Assembly: GCA_022605425.2 (NCBI GenBank)
Contig: CM061253.1
Coordinates: 248,001-312,000, forward strand
Length of the DNA stretch: 64,000 nucleotides
Direction of reading: 5' to 3'
Source of the DNA: Hamiltosporidium tvaerminnensis
Lineage: Eukaryota > Microsporidia > Dubosqiidae
Part shown: one piece after another, positions 62,371 to 64,000 of the stretch
Layout: each line of letters starts with the position of its first letter
Numbering within the stretch: the stretch's first letter is position 1
Made by a program: the position numbers and the translations under genes
The notes under the pieces: model-generated
What the model saw: the letters and a program-made list of their open reading frames with translations, nothing else
Database searches by the model: none
Told to the model about the DNA's origin: nothing

Positions 62371-63360
62371 AATAAATAATTTTAATGAAGCAATAAAAAT
62401 TTCACAACCGTAATCTTAAGTTTGTAAAGCTGAAAGGTATATTTAATTTTCATGACTTCCAATAGTTTTGGTCGCATTAAAACAAATAATATCATTAAAA
62501 TCAAAAATAAAATTACACAAAGCAAATGTACTCTAGCCTACACTTTTTTTATAAGATTTTATATTATTTGTTCAAACAACTTTGCCTTAAACTAGAAAAT
62601 ATCTACAATCCTGTTGATATAATTTTATTTTTTATTATTGTATTAGTTAAACATAATGCCTCTTAGCTAATAAATTGCAACGACGATAAAATAAGTTTAG
62701 TTACATATGAATTTGTTTAAAATTCTCCTTTTCGTCGGATATGAAAAATTAAATAGAACTTAGTTCATTTGATCTGAATAAAATCCTTCAAACAATTTAA
62801 CATAATAGTTATTAAGTATTATAATAATTGTAGTTTTTAAATTTTTATTGATTTTTTTAAAGAAGGTATTCTCCCAAAAATAACTGGTCCGTCTCTGCCA
62901 TTGACACATATATAGTAACCATTTTATGACTGAATTTGCCGTTTAGGTTAATGATTTTTTTTGATTCGGCTCATTTGAAAAGAAATAGAATAGATTAATA
63001 AATGTCGAACACATTTTCGAGTTACCAATATAAGGACCACAAAATATTTTTTTATATGTGAAAAATTTGGATTCTATTAATATTCTGTTGAGATTCTAAT
63101 GGTGTTTATTTTTTTTTAATTTATATAGGTTTTAGAGGGAAATTTGAGCAAGAATAAAATCCCATGAAAGTCATTTTAATCATGTAGAATTAAAAATGAT
63201 AAAACAATATCTAGCGGATAGAAATAATGCGCATTCTGGTTTATCTTTTCAGGTAAAAAAGAAATTAAAAGTTAATCAATGAAAAATCGTTTTATATAGA
63301 ATGCGAAAACGTTTTAAAAGAGCATGTCGCTCAAAGCGATTTTGAAAACAACAAGCTATA
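62371..63360. other. AT-rich DNA upstream of the integrase remnant
   Basis: Probably the eroded 5' part of the element whose integrase follows, but no coding segment could be recognised. Confidence 0.4.
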
Positions 63361-64000
63361 CATTTTGCACATCACCATCTTGATTACAAAGAAAAGAAGC
63401 CAATGTACGAAAACCCCAAAACTATATCCATTGGGTTTAAATGGAAAGAATTGTCGAAAATGTCTCGAAATATTTAACCTGCAAGAGATATCAACCATTA
63501 TGTCGATTCTCACAAATTGCACACATCATATAACGACATCTATGGCACATCATACAGATAGATTATGTTGTTCCAAGAAATTTTGCTAGTGAAAAGAAAG
63601 GATATGTATGGATTACAAACATTTGATTGCTATGCTGAACTTTTTTTCATTTGCATTGATAAATAAATCAGCCGAAAGCATCATATCAGCCTTAGAGAAA
63701 ATATTTAAATATGAAGGCGCGCCGATTATCGTACAAAGCGATAACAGCAGAGGGTTCAACATTTCCGTTTTATAGAATTTATAAGCTTACATAACGTTAA
63801 GTTTGTAAGAGGAAGATCAGGACATCCCTATAACTAAGGCTAAGTTTAAAAAGTCAATAAAAGAGTAATAAGGAAAATTGCGAAAAACTTCTCTGGCTTC
63901 GAAAAAATGGGCTGAAATTCATGATACAAATATATTTGAATACAATATATCATGGAATAGGCCAATAAACATGTTACGAATACAGGCATTTAGAAGTCGA
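63360..64000 (+). pseudogene. Decayed DD35E integrase of a retroelement or integrase-derived transposon, running off the right edge
   Basis: Read across shifted frames it shows a zinc-binding piece (KNCRKC at 63446-63463), the first catalytic Asp in IQIDYV (Asp codon 63561-63563), GYVWITNI at about 63600, NKSAESIISALEKIF then EGAPIIVQSDN (second Asp 63740-63742), GRSGHP, and an N-G-V-K region where the third catalytic Glu should be, followed by KVNKRVIRKIAKNF and YNISWNRPINM. The distance from the second Asp to the Glu position is 107 bases, one short of the 108 expected for DD35E. The Glu codon position (63847-63849) is now TAA, with two more TAA just before it, so it is dead. It could belong to a Ty3-like LTR element or a Ginger/KRBA2-like transposon. 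Confidence 0.8.

Noticed and set aside
1-64000. tRNA, rRNA or CRISPR features
   Set aside because: I scanned by eye for T-loop-like GGTTC(A/G)A blocks, rRNA-like GC-rich conserved segments and regular spacer arrays and found none that held up. A tRNAscan and Rfam search would be decisive.

Overview
The window looks like nuclear DNA of a microsporidian, an extremely AT-rich intracellular fungal-lineage parasite. The reasons are intronless compact genes, a C-run (CCC or longer) just upstream of every convincing start codon (a known microsporidian feature), and a gene set that fits the group: a eukaryotic-type phosphomannomutase, an NAD-dependent glycerol-3-phosphate dehydrogenase, an SFP1-like C2H2 zinc-finger protein and a fast-evolving leucine-rich-repeat protein. 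The very low gene density and the heavy load of dead retroelements recall large-genome genera such as Hamiltosporidium. That genus is a guess, not a demonstration.

Layout. From 1 to about 39.0 kb there is no convincing gene. The stretch is AT-rich DNA made of strongly eroded, repeatedly duplicated mobile-element remains. A decayed integrase-type element can be followed at about 0.6-5.4 kb. A second diverged copy of its 5' part starts near 23.6 kb. A conserved TTGTGG core with related flanks occurs at least seven times, always on the + strand. Three other diverged dispersed repeat families (called here R580, R240 and CATTGCC) recur across the window.

The gene island runs from 39.0 to 55.8 kb. 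It holds phosphomannomutase (-), a zinc-finger protein with a near-identical 66-bp internal repeat (+), a full-length but dead R2/R4-like non-LTR retrotransposon with reverse transcriptase and restriction-like endonuclease (+), glycerol-3-phosphate dehydrogenase (-), an 802-residue leucine-rich-repeat protein (-) and a 139-residue coiled-coil-like protein (-). The intergenic DNA here is rich in short tandem repeats.

From 55.8 kb to the end there are repeats again, a 640-bp block made almost only of A and C and flanked by a 19-bp direct repeat (possibly an assembly artefact), and a decayed DD35E integrase running off the right edge.

The genes do not form an operon or a pathway. Phosphomannomutase feeds GDP-mannose synthesis, glycerol-3-phosphate dehydrogenase links glycolysis to redox balance and glycerolipids, and the others are probably regulatory or lineage-specific. 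I found no rRNA, tRNA or CRISPR array. The main unexplained content is the repeat architecture of the gene-poor part.
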